Shown: one piece after another, positions 18,042-26,613 of the stretch
Layout of the letters: each line of letters opens with the position of its first letter
Numbering within the stretch: position 1 is the stretch's first letter
Origin: Nostoc sp. NMS9
GTDB taxonomy: Bacteria; Cyanobacteriota; Cyanobacteriia; Cyanobacteriales; Nostocaceae
Assembly: GCF_017114995.1 (NCBI RefSeq)
Contig: NZ_JABXKL010000080.1
Location: 227,534-291,533, forward strand
Direction of reading: 5' to 3'
DNA: 64,000 bases
The notes under the pieces: generated by a model
Databases searched by the model: none
Seen by the model: only the letters and a program-made list of their open reading frames with translations
What the model was told of the DNA's origin: nothing
Program-made: the position numbers and the translations under genes

Positions 18042-18073
18042 AATAATCTCATGTAAGAGTGCTTCTTGCTTGA

Positions 18074-18679
18074 TTATTTGGGTAGTAAATTTGGGTTTTT
18101 ACCTTCTTGGAGTAACTTCGCAGCAGTAACGTGAATTCCAAACTCTTCTCCCAATTGCGCTCCCAAAGTTCCGTGGACAAACAAGATGCCCAATATTGCA
18201 ATACCTGCTAACAAGTAACTCCACTGCACCTGCCTAGAAGCATCCTTGCGCCAGCGATAGCGTTGCAAACCTCTCCATACTGTCATAGCTGCGATCGCTC
18301 CCAACAGCAAAACGCCACCCAAACCATGCAAAAGCATTGTCCAACCAGCAGTTAACCCCCAAGCGCTCTTTTGATCGATTGGTGGATTTGCTAGCAGTAG
18401 CTCGAAAAAACCAGCTGCAACGGTGAAAAAGGTGATCAAAGCTGCTCCAATGAGGTTATACCAGCCGACATCAAAAAAACCAGAACGAAGGGCAGGCAAA
18501 CCCAAAAATTTGAAGATTGGTTTTTCTAAAGCAAAAAGCGCTCCTGCGATATCAAAAATAATAGCAAGAATGAACAAACCCAATGTTAGATGCACCAGTT
18601 GCGGATGTATTGGAATCTCATAAGGTAATCCGTTAGCATTCAGCCTCAATCTCAACTGGTCAATGAGTTGCCAGTTCAT
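18074..18679 (-). CDS. DUF2231 family membrane protein (second copy)
   Basis: A 201-residue protein with four predicted transmembrane segments. The signature IPIHPQLVHLTLGLFILAII (residues about 22-41) is characteristic of DUF2231, followed by FDVGWYNLIGAALITFFTVAAGFFE. Its start overlaps the stop of the upstream DUF2231 gene by four bases (ATGA), so the two are translationally coupled. It lies 32 bp upstream of subunit II. DUF2231 proteins are of unknown function; two conserved His in the HP-x-x-VH motif could bind heme or metal, which is inference. Confidence 0.82.
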   Translation of the reverse strand: MNWQLIDQLRLRLNANGLPYEIPIHPQLVHLTLGLFILAIIFDIAGALFALEKPIFKFLGLPALRSGFFDVGWYNLIGAALITFFTVAAGFFELLLANPPIDQKSAWGLTAGWTMLLHGLGGVLLLGAIAAMTVWRGLQRYRWRKDASRQVQWSYLLAGIAILGILFVHGTLGAQLGEEFGIHVTAAKLLQEGKNPNLLPK

Positions 18680-19170
18680 GGCGAAACTCCCTGCTTCATT
18701 GCTTGCACAACTGGCTCAATGTGTAACCCATACACCCAAACTAGCTTGCTCCCTAAATAGATTTGCAAGCACACTAAGCAGACTAAAAAGGTTGCAGCAC
18801 CAAGGTAAGCAGGTGGTACTTTCCGTGGAGTGCGTTTGCGAATCACGAAACGCCAAGCTGTAATGCCAACAACAATAGCCGCCAGCGACCAACCCATCAC
18901 CGTATGAAAATTTAGTGTTGGTTGGACTGCTGGGTAGATGTTCGCCAGACCTGCTTCAAACTGACCAAGAATCACCGCTAAAAAGATAGCTGCTGAGGCC
19001 ACAAACATATTCCAGAAACTCACCTCAAATAACCGCACGTTGCTGGTGAAATAGCCCAGCACATCGCACACAAAAGAAAAAAGCACCATCGCAATTACGA
19101 AATGGACAATGATGGGGTGCAGAGGGTCAGGGTATGGTAAATTTTGGTTATTCAGAGACAGAGCAGGCAT
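18676..19170 (-). CDS. DUF2231 family membrane protein (first gene of the oxidase operon)
   Basis: A 164-residue protein with four transmembrane segments. The family motif PDPLHPIIVHFVIAMVLFSF lies near residues 13-32. The start at 19170 is chosen because an excellent AAGGAG lies six bases upstream; the longer frame beginning at 19242 lacks such a site. It is the promoter-proximal gene of the DUF2231-DUF2231-ctaC-ctaD-ctaE-small-ndh2 operon. It is homologous to the next gene, so the pair probably arose by tandem duplication. Confidence 0.82.
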   Translation of the reverse strand: MPALSLNNQNLPYPDPLHPIIVHFVIAMVLFSFVCDVLGYFTSNVRLFEVSFWNMFVASAAIFLAVILGQFEAGLANIYPAVQPTLNFHTVMGWSLAAIVVGITAWRFVIRKRTPRKVPPAYLGAATFLVCLVCLQIYLGSKLVWVYGLHIEPVVQAMKQGVSP

Positions 19171-20079
19171 CGTTTTCTCCTTCATGGGTCTAAATATGTA
19201 GATGCGTGTATAGAATTGCCATCCGTTTAACGTATCATTCATATTTTCAAGAATACTGTGTTAACGTCACAGATCAACCAATTAAAAAACGTTGATAATT
19301 TACGATGCACTGAAATTTTTCAAGTAGCTTTTGAAATAGAAAAATACATATTTACTATTTTTCATTAATTATTTTTTCCAAATGTCAAACCCCACTAAAA
19401 TAACTATATTTCTGCTTAATATCATATATTGTTTGGCATTTAAAAGAACTAAAAAATGGTTATTTTTATTAGATGGGATTGATAATAGCCAATCTAATCA
19501 GACGCTTTAGAGGCGGCTAAAAAGTCTTTAACGTCTTCTCTTATATGGTTCTCTTATTTAGGTCATCTTAGATTTTGGATTGATTAACTAAAAAATTTAC
19601 TTTAACCAATAACCCAACTTGCTTTGAATATACCATAAATTTTTCTGGAGATTGATATAAGCTTTAAAATTACATTTTTACAAATCTTAAACAGAAAAAC
19701 ATATTATTGTCACATAAATGACAAATAATTTAAATATTTTTTAGTAAAAAATATGCTATTTATCTTTCTCTAGATAGATTAGAAAAATACTAAAGATTTT
19801 TAAAATAATAAAAAAGCAAAAATTTTTTAATCAGATATTTTACTGATTTGACAATTTAAATCATCAGGATAATACTATGGCCAAAAAGCAAAAATATCAT
19901 GAAGGTCTTGCAAATCTTTAGATATTCACAACGAATACAATGTTAATCCTGGTTTGATAACAATCAACGATTAAATTTGGCTGTAGGAGAAGTTTTGGCA
20001 CAATGTCGAACCAACCCAATGGGAAGTTACCCATCTGGATGGTGAATTAGAAGTTTCTGCATAATTATTATTTACTCTC
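19171..20079. other. long AT-rich divergent intergenic region
   Basis: About 900 bp between the divergent oxidase operon and the CDF transporter gene; the operon promoter must lie here. It is strongly AT-rich from 19260 to 19870. I looked for GTA-N8-TAC in the first 200 bp upstream of the operon and found only imperfect forms. Near 19877-20063 a + strand fragment (MAKKQKYHEGLANL, later WHNVEPTQWEVTHLDGELEV ending in TAA) looks like a decayed small gene of unknown identity. Confidence 0.5.
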
Positions 20080-21018
20080 ATGGCATCTGATTCATCTCAT
20101 AAAACTATATTTGCAGCGATGGGCGCTAACTTAGCGATCGCTATTACTAAATTTATCGCTGCCTCCATTACTGGCAGTTCCGCCATGATATCTGAAGGAA
20201 TTCATTCGGTAGTAGATACTGGCGATCAACTAGTACTTTTGCTGGGAATTCGTAGAAGCCAAAAGCCAGCAGATGATAGCCATCCCTTTGGTTACGGTCA
20301 AGAACTTTATTTCTGGACTTTCATCGTTGCTATCCTAATCTTTGCCCTTGGCGGCGGGATGTCAATTTATGAAGGAATCACTCATTTAATTAAACCTAGC
20401 CCTTTAGAAAACCCAATGTGGAATTATATTGTGTTAGGTATGGCAATATTATTGGAGGGTTTTTCTTGGACTGTAGCTTTAAAAGAGTTTTTGCCGACCA
20501 AGGGTAAACAAAATTTCTGGCAAGCAATCAAAAACAGTAAAGATCCCACAGTATTTACAATATTATTTGAGGATACTGCTGCAATTTTAGGTTTATTCGT
20601 TGCCTTAATCGGAATCTTCTTAGGACATTTATTTAATAATGTTTATTTTGATGGCATTGCCTCGATTATTATTGGCATTATCTTGGCTATAGTAGCAGTG
20701 GTACTAGCGAGAGAAAGTAAAGGATTGTTACTTGGTGAAAGTGCTAATCCTCAAACTATAACCAATATCCGCTCTCTGTCAAAAACAGAACCAGGAGTGC
20801 AAGAAGTTGTACGTGTACTAACAATGCAGCTTGCTCCACAGGAAGTATTGCTTAACTTAGAAATTCAATTTTCTAAAAATCTGACAGGTGAGGAAATAGC
20901 CTTAACTGTAGAAAGTTTAGAAGTAAAAATTCGCCAAAAGCATCCTGAAATCAAACAAATTTTTATTGAAGCAAAATCCTTAACTGCCGCTCGCAAATTT
21001 TCGCCAACTTCTGAATAA
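20080..21018 (+). CDS. cation diffusion facilitator (CDF) family transporter
   Basis: A 312-residue metal/proton antiporter of the inner membrane. Six transmembrane segments are visible. The TM2 metal-site motif is EGIHSVVDTGDQ, followed by the family signature HPFGYGQELYFWTF; the TM5 site is FEDTAAILGLFVAL. The C-terminal cytoplasmic domain (residues about 220-300) has the usual ferredoxin-like fold sequence (PGVQEVVRVLTMQLAPQEVL). The exported metal (Zn, Fe, Mn, Co) cannot be decided. A GH15 gene follows on the same strand after 70 bp. Confidence 0.88.
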   Translation: MASDSSHKTIFAAMGANLAIAITKFIAASITGSSAMISEGIHSVVDTGDQLVLLLGIRRSQKPADDSHPFGYGQELYFWTFIVAILIFALGGGMSIYEGITHLIKPSPLENPMWNYIVLGMAILLEGFSWTVALKEFLPTKGKQNFWQAIKNSKDPTVFTILFEDTAAILGLFVALIGIFLGHLFNNVYFDGIASIIIGIILAIVAVVLARESKGLLLGESANPQTITNIRSLSKTEPGVQEVVRVLTMQLAPQEVLLNLEIQFSKNLTGEEIALTVESLEVKIRQKHPEIKQIFIEAKSLTAARKFSPTSE

Positions 21019-21088
21019 ATTTTTAGTCACACAAATATCAAACACAGCATTTTCAAAATGCACTCAAAGCTTATCACTACAATAAATT

Positions 21089-23503
21089 ATGGTAAAGATT
21101 ATTGGTCAATCAGAAGCTTTTGGCTCACCGGGTATTGAGCCTCGATGGACTCATGCTAATAAAGATGGAGTCGGAACAGCTTACTCTACCTCTAGTAACA
21201 TTTGGTTTACTCTTTGGAACGGTATTGTCACTGAAATCTACCATCCCACAGTAGACAAACCCCAAATTCGGGATTTGCAGTATCTAATTTCTGATGGGAA
21301 AAGCTTTTTCCACGACGAGAAACGCGATCTCGAATCAAAAGTGGAACCAATGTGGACTCATAGTTTAGGATACCGCATCACTAATTCCGATCCACAAGGA
21401 CGTTATGCCGTCATCAAAGAAGTGATTGCTGACCCGCATTTCCCCTGTATCTTACAGCACACAAAATTAACAGGAGAGAGCGATTTTATCTCCCAACTTC
21501 AGTTATATGCTTTGTGTGCACCGCATCTGGAAGTTGAAGGAATGGGTAATAATGGTTACGCTGTAGAGGTTGCTGGGCATCGTGTTCTGATAGCCCAGAA
21601 AGAAGGAACATGGCTAGCACTGGGTGCAACAGTTCCCTTTACCCGCCTTTCGTGTGGTTACGTCGGTGAAAGTGATGGCTGGACAGATTTAGCTGATAAT
21701 TTCCAGATGGATTGGGAGTTTGATAGTGCTGTAGATGGCAATCTTGCTTTGACTGGAAAACTAAATCTAGATAGTAGTAAAGAGTTTACTTTAGGACTGG
21801 CGTTTGGTACAAACTTGCATAATGCAATTTCCACGCTATTTCAGTCGCTTAATATTCCTTTTGAACAGCAGAAGCAGCAATACAACGAACAGTGGAAGCG
21901 ATCGCGCCGCAATATCCGACCGCTAGAATGTGTTTCATACAATGATGGGAAGTTGTATCACAACAGCATTAGTTTGTTGTTAGCACATGAAGACAAAACT
22001 TATCCCGGTGCGTTGATTGCATCCCTGGCGATTCCTTGGGGTGAAGCCAAAGACGACCAAGAACAAGGAGGATATCACCTTGTTTGGACGCGGGATATGG
22101 TAAGCAGTGTATCAGGTTTAGTAGCTGCTGGTCAAACAGAAACAGCAGTGCGATCGCTAATTTATCTCGCAACTAGTCAGCAGGAAGATGGCGGTTTTGC
22201 CCAAAATTTCTGGGTTGATGGTGAACCATACTGGAAAGGTATCCAACTAGATGAGGTGGCATTTCCGATTCTTTTAGCATGGCTACTGCATCAGCAGAAT
22301 ACTTGCTTAAAGTTCGATATTTATCCGATGGTTCTCCGGGCGGCGGGTTATTTAATTCGTCACGGCCCGGCTACCCAACAAGAACGCTGGGAAGAAAACA
22401 GTGGTTATTCACCCTCAACAATAGCATCCACTATTGCCGCCTTAATCTGTGCTGCTCAATTTGCTCGTGAACGTGGGGATGAAGCAACAGCAGAATTCAT
22501 CGAAGAATATGCCGATTTTTTAGAATCTCACATTGAAGACTGGACAGTAACTACTGAAGGAACTTTGGTTCCTGGGATCAAACGGCATTATATCCGAATT
22601 ACTCCTTCAGATATTAATAATCCTCAACCCAACGAAAATCCTAACCAAGGAACTCTTTTGATCAGCAGTCAACCTCCTGGTGAACCAGCAGAATTTCCAG
22701 CCAAGGAAATTGTTGATGGTGGGTTTCTACAATTGGTGCGCTATGGAATTCGTAAACCAAATGACCAGATTATTGTTGATTCTGTCAAAGTAATTGATGC
22801 AGTTTTAAAAGTAGATACACCCGTTGGGCCTTGTTGGCATCGTTACAACCACGACGGTTACGGTCAGCAAGAAGACGGAAGTCCTTATACTGGCTGGGGT
22901 AAGGGACGCGCTTGGCCTCTCTTAGCAGGAGAGCGAGGACATTATGAACTAGCTGCTGGCGGCGATGTCAAAACATATATCAAGGTGATGGAAGGATTTG
23001 CTTCAGACACTTGTCTGCTACCAGAACAGGTTTGGGATCAGGCAGATATCCCTGATATCTATATGTATTTAGGAAAACCAACAGGTTCAGCGATGCCTTT
23101 AATGTGGGCCCATGCAGAGTATATCAAGCTGCTACGGTCAACTCATGACGGACAGGTGTTTGATTTTATTCCAGAGGTGGCAAATCGCTATCTAGGCGAA
23201 AGAAAGCAGTGTAAATCATTGGAAATTTGGAAGTTTAACCGACAAATCAGCCAAGTCAAAAAAGATCAGACATTGCGAATTCACACTTTAGCATCTTTTC
23301 AATTGCACTGGTCAGATGATAATTGGCAAACCACACAAAATATGCTTTCTACTTCCACAAAGTTAGGAGTGGATTTTGTAGATATTTCTGTTTCTGATAA
23401 CCAGCAACAGCCAATTAGCTTTACCTTTTTCTGGATTGAAAGCAGTAAATGGGAACAACGCAATTATACGGTTGCGGTTGACTCGAAGAGACTCAGACTA
23501 TAG
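21089..23503 (+). CDS. glycoside hydrolase family 15 (glucoamylase/glucodextranase-like)
   Basis: An 804-residue enzyme that should release glucose from alpha-glucans. The N-terminal beta-sandwich domain (residues about 1-270) is followed by an (alpha/alpha)6 barrel. HLVWTRDMVSSVSGLVAAG binds substrate, the general acid Glu lies in ERWEENSGYSPSTIAS, and the general base Glu in LLPEQVWDQADIP. GKGRAWPLLAGERGHYELAAG is another family signature. A C-terminal beta-rich domain (from about residue 705) resembles glucodextranase-like members. No signal peptide is seen, so it is probably cytoplasmic and acts on glycogen-derived glucans. Confidence 0.88.
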   Translation: MVKIIGQSEAFGSPGIEPRWTHANKDGVGTAYSTSSNIWFTLWNGIVTEIYHPTVDKPQIRDLQYLISDGKSFFHDEKRDLESKVEPMWTHSLGYRITNSDPQGRYAVIKEVIADPHFPCILQHTKLTGESDFISQLQLYALCAPHLEVEGMGNNGYAVEVAGHRVLIAQKEGTWLALGATVPFTRLSCGYVGESDGWTDLADNFQMDWEFDSAVDGNLALTGKLNLDSSKEFTLGLAFGTNLHNAISTLFQSLNIPFEQQKQQYNEQWKRSRRNIRPLECVSYNDGKLYHNSISLLLAHEDKTYPGALIASLAIPWGEAKDDQEQGGYHLVWTRDMVSSVSGLVAAGQTETAVRSLIYLATSQQEDGGFAQNFWVDGEPYWKGIQLDEVAFPILLAWLLHQQNTCLKFDIYPMVLRAAGYLIRHGPATQQERWEENSGYSPSTIASTIAALICAAQFARERGDEATAEFIEEYADFLESHIEDWTVTTEGTLVPGIKRHYIRITPSDINNPQPNENPNQGTLLISSQPPGEPAEFPAKEIVDGGFLQLVRYGIRKPNDQIIVDSVKVIDAVLKVDTPVGPCWHRYNHDGYGQQEDGSPYTGWGKGRAWPLLAGERGHYELAAGGDVKTYIKVMEGFASDTCLLPEQVWDQADIPDIYMYLGKPTGSAMPLMWAHAEYIKLLRSTHDGQVFDFIPEVANRYLGERKQCKSLEIWKFNRQISQVKKDQTLRIHTLASFQLHWSDDNWQTTQNMLSTSTKLGVDFVDISVSDNQQQPISFTFFWIESSKWEQRNYTVAVDSKRLRL

Positions 23504-23716
23504 AGCAATCCTGTCGTTTGAGGTAATGATGGAGGCAGTTAACTGACAGCCCACAGCCGCTACCTTTATCTAATTAAATAGTAACGATATATTAAGCATA
23601 CCAAGTCACTTGAGTAATGGTGCAAAATAATCTTTCTTAGGGCAAATAGAATAAAAGTGAAACTAGGGAGTAAAATATTTGAACAAATTAAAACTGATTT
23701 AATTCAGAGCAAATAT

Positions 23717-23869
23717 ATGTTGAGTATACTTTGGGGTATTGTTGTTATACTGGTTGCTTTTTGGGCATTAGGACTGGCACTTCATATTGCCGGAAATCTA
23801 ATTCATGCAGTGTTGCTTTTAGCCATTGGTCTTGCTATCTATAATTTTTTCAAAGCGCGGGATGTGTAA
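23717..23869 (+). CDS. Lmo0937-like (DUF5670-like) small membrane protein
   Basis: A 50-residue protein from ATG 23717. It has two hydrophobic segments (ILWGIVVILVAFWALGLALH and LIHAVLLLAIGLAIYNFFK) separated by AGN, the pattern of the Lmo0937 family, whose members are about 50 residues. A GTG at 23657 would add 20 hydrophilic residues; neither start has a strong ribosome site. The function is unknown, and members often occur near stress genes. Confidence 0.7.
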   Translation: MLSILWGIVVILVAFWALGLALHIAGNLIHAVLLLAIGLAIYNFFKARDV

Positions 23870-24228
23870 ATAAATATAGCTTTTCCTGATCATCGTAAGG
23901 TACATCATAGTCCCTTCCTTGCTTGGCAAGAGAGTTTAAGTTGCAGGTGAACAGCTAATCGAGCAGCAATATCAGGGTCAGCGCGACGAGCAAATCATAC
24001 CTTTTGCCAATTTGCTCATAAATAGGGATTTGTTTTGGTTTTTTACAAATTATTCAAACAGCGAACACTAGTTACCGATAACTGATATTGGTGTGGTGTT
24101 TCGCCAAAAATGAAATCGATAACTGAGGAATTTATAACAAATAAATTATCCAATCTTGTAAGGCAGACAGATGCCCACCCCACAAGAACTGATTGGATAT
24201 TTTTTATTTTGAAGTCCTCTGAGAACAG
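23870..24228. other. convergent intergenic region
   Basis: This is the 3' end of the small membrane protein gene and the 3' end of ispH. Apart from the hairpin at 24148-24210 I see nothing that looks coding. Confidence 0.5.
24148..24210 (+). terminator. hairpin with T-run between convergent genes
   Basis: ATCCAATC (24148-24155) pairs with GATTGGAT (24191-24198), with inner TTGT/ACAA pairing and a large loop. On the + strand it is followed by ATTTTTTATTTT. The loop contains a dispersed motif (GGCAGACAGATGCCCACCCC). It probably ends transcription from the left, and possibly also ispH from the right. Confidence 0.65.
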
Positions 24229-25437
24229 TTAAACCAGCGCTGCTGTTGCTTTTAATGTAAAAATCTTCTCAATTACATCTTCTACCACCTTATCTGGCGT
24301 AGAAGCACCAGAAGTAATTCCCACAACAATTTCTCCATCAGGCAACCAGTTTTCTGTAGTTATTAACTGTCCATTTAATTGCCGATGTTCAATAGAATAT
24401 CCTGATTTAAGGCGTTCAACAGTATCAATATGATAAGAAGGAATTCCTCGCTCAAAGGCAATTTGTTGCAACTGAGTAGTATTGGAGGAATTAAACCCAC
24501 CAATTACTACCATCAAATCTAAATTATGTTCCACTAATTCCAGCATGGCATCTTGCCGTTCTTGAGTGGCATCACAAATGGTGTTGAAGCTTTGGAAATG
24601 CTGATTTAACTCAGTGGGGCCATACTTCTGTAACATAGTCCGCTCAAAAAGCTTGCCGATTTGCTCAGTTTCGCCTTTAAGCATTGTAGTTTGGTTAGCA
24701 ATGCCAACTCTTTCTAAATCGCGATCGGGATCAAATCCTGCTGAACAAGCTTTCGGAAATTTTGTCAGAAATTCTTCACGATTGCCACCATTGATAATAT
24801 AGTCAGCAACATAAGCTGCTTCTTGCAAATTCAACACAATTAAATACTTGCCAGCGAAGGAACTAGTCGCAACTGTTTCTTCGTGCTTATATTTACCGTG
24901 AATTATTGATGTATAATCGACTTTTTTATGCTTTTCTACTGTATTCCAAACTTTAGAGACCCAAGGACAAGTTGTATCAACAATTTTGCAGCCTTTATCG
25001 TGAAGTATCTGCATTTCTTGAACGCTAGCCCCAAAAGCAGGTAAGATAACTACATCACCAGTGCCAACAACAGAAAAGTCTTTTTTAATTCCTTCAATGG
25101 GGATAAATTCTACTTCCATCTCCTGCATCCGCTGATTTACAGAAGGGTTGTGGATAATCTCGTTAGTAATCCAGATGTGTTCTGTGGGGAAGTGCTGACG
25201 GGTTTCGTAGGCCATTGCTACAGCCCGTTCTACACCCCAGCAAAAGCCAAAGGCTTGTGCTAGTCGGATTGTCACATCACCCCGTTGTAGGGTGTAATTG
25301 CGATCGCGAATTTCCTGAATCAAGTTACTCTGATACTCAGATTGCAACTGAGTGGCAACTTCTGCTTGATGACCAAAGCCCTTGCGATTGTAATTTTCTG
25401 AATGTTGGAGGCTGCGCTTAAAAGCTTTTGTATCCAT
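24229..25437 (-). CDS. ispH: 4-hydroxy-3-methylbut-2-enyl diphosphate reductase
   Basis: A 402-residue iron-sulfur enzyme for the last step of the MEP isoprenoid pathway, converting HMBPP to IPP and DMAPP. The three cluster cysteines are in AFGFCWGVERAV, VDTTCPWVSKVW and FNTICDATQERQ. The conserved Glu/His environment is also seen (IWITNEIIHNPSVNQRM). The length matches the long cyanobacterial/plant form with an N-terminal extension. It is an essential housekeeping gene, transcribed alone. Confidence 0.96.
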   Translation of the reverse strand: MDTKAFKRSLQHSENYNRKGFGHQAEVATQLQSEYQSNLIQEIRDRNYTLQRGDVTIRLAQAFGFCWGVERAVAMAYETRQHFPTEHIWITNEIIHNPSVNQRMQEMEVEFIPIEGIKKDFSVVGTGDVVILPAFGASVQEMQILHDKGCKIVDTTCPWVSKVWNTVEKHKKVDYTSIIHGKYKHEETVATSSFAGKYLIVLNLQEAAYVADYIINGGNREEFLTKFPKACSAGFDPDRDLERVGIANQTTMLKGETEQIGKLFERTMLQKYGPTELNQHFQSFNTICDATQERQDAMLELVEHNLDLMVVIGGFNSSNTTQLQQIAFERGIPSYHIDTVERLKSGYSIEHRQLNGQLITTENWLPDGEIVVGITSGASTPDKVVEDVIEKIFTLKATAALV

Positions 25438-25532
25438 TGGATTTGTCTACTTAAATCACTATTTCTTATTTTCTCGCGCCTAGACGCGATTGATACAGAG
25501 TTGTCTTCAAAGATATTACTTCTTTTTGGGCT

Positions 25533-26390
25533 TTAGCCTTTTTCTCCGGCAGGAGGTTGACGCTGAGGTTTTAATTCAATCTCGCTATAAATCTGCAATG
25601 CAGAACGCCAAACCATATAGCCTTCAGGACTTAAGTGTAAGCCATCAGTAGTAAATTCACGGCGGAGATTTCCTTGCTTGTTGGTAAACAGGGGATGTAA
25701 ATCGAGATATTTGACACCTTTTTTGGTAGATATGCTTTGCAGTTGCTGATTCAACTTGCGAATGCGACTATTGGCAACAGCCAATAGTTTATCTCGTCCT
25801 TTCCAAGTTGCTTCTTCTGCCCCATGTGGCAAAATCGATTGGACAACAATTTGCGCTGTAGGATGCGTCTTTTGTAGGTAATTGATAATTTGCCGCTGAT
25901 TATCTAAAATTTCCCCATTGCTCATCCCCCGAATTAGGTCATTAATGCCAATCATCACAAAAATCACCTCTGGCTGGGTACGGTCAAATATTTTTAATCT
26001 TTTCAAGAGTCCATTGCTGGTTTCGCCAGAAATTCCTTGATTGAGCCAATTTTTACCTTCGGGTAATAACTCAGGGGGAAACCACAAACTCAGGGAATCT
26101 CCCGCCAGGATGGTTAAATGCGGAGGATGTTGGTCAGCAGCGACCTTGGCTTCTTGGTTGAGGATATCTACCCACTCTTGATAAGTGAGTTGGTGACGGC
26201 GACCTAAATCAGGTGTAGCAATTTGCGGTGAATTATTCAGGTTGATTGGCTCTGGGGATGCGATTATCCCAAAAAAAGCGGCCAATCTCTGCTGTTGCCA
26301 AATTAGCAGGATGACCGCCAACATTAGGATGCCGTTGGTTAACAGCGAGAAAAATGCCCAGATAGGAAAGGTTTTAAGAGATGTAGACAC
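25533..26390 (-). CDS. SGNH/GDSL-type hydrolase with N-terminal membrane anchor
   Basis: A 285-residue protein starting with GTG. Residues about 11-33 form a transmembrane segment (AFFSLLTNGILMLAVILLIW). The SGNH hydrolase domain covers residues about 95-275: block I LAGDSLSLWFP with the catalytic Ser, block III VMIGINDLIRG with Gly/Asn, and block V DGLHLSPEGY with Asp and His. It should be an esterase or lipase acting on the outer side of the membrane; the substrate is unknown. Confidence 0.85.
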   Translation of the reverse strand: MSTSLKTFPIWAFFSLLTNGILMLAVILLIWQQQRLAAFFGIIASPEPINLNNSPQIATPDLGRRHQLTYQEWVDILNQEAKVAADQHPPHLTILAGDSLSLWFPPELLPEGKNWLNQGISGETSNGLLKRLKIFDRTQPEVIFVMIGINDLIRGMSNGEILDNQRQIINYLQKTHPTAQIVVQSILPHGAEEATWKGRDKLLAVANSRIRKLNQQLQSISTKKGVKYLDLHPLFTNKQGNLRREFTTDGLHLSPEGYMVWRSALQIYSEIELKPQRQPPAGEKG

Positions 26391-26460
26391 GACTAGCGAA
26401 ATTTACCAATTATTTGAATCAAATTTTAACGCTAGCGATCGCAAATTACACAATCTTAAA

Positions 26461-26602
26461 TTGGGCATTGGGCATTGGGCATTGGGCATTGGAGAAGCAA
26501 ACAGAAAGTTCTTTCCTCCAAACTCCTAACTCCAAACTCCTAACTCCAAACTCCTAACTCCTAACTCCTAACTCCTAACTCCTAACTCCTAACTCCTAAC
26601 TC
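26461..26602. repeat. two adjacent heptanucleotide repeat arrays
   Basis: 26461-26492 carries four copies of GGGCATT, and 26514-26602 carries about a dozen copies of AACTCCT/AACTCCA. Both are 7-base short tandem repeats of the kind described in heterocyst-forming cyanobacteria. They lie between the SGNH hydrolase and the amt stop codon. Confidence 0.9.
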
Positions 26603-26613
26603 AGCACTCATTA

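Noticed and set aside
19171..19370. NtcA site upstream of the oxidase operon
   Set aside because: Only imperfect forms such as GTA-N8-TAT were found.
26461..26602. Possible CRISPR array
   Set aside because: The repeats are contiguous 7-mers without spacers; the same applies to 7361-7429.
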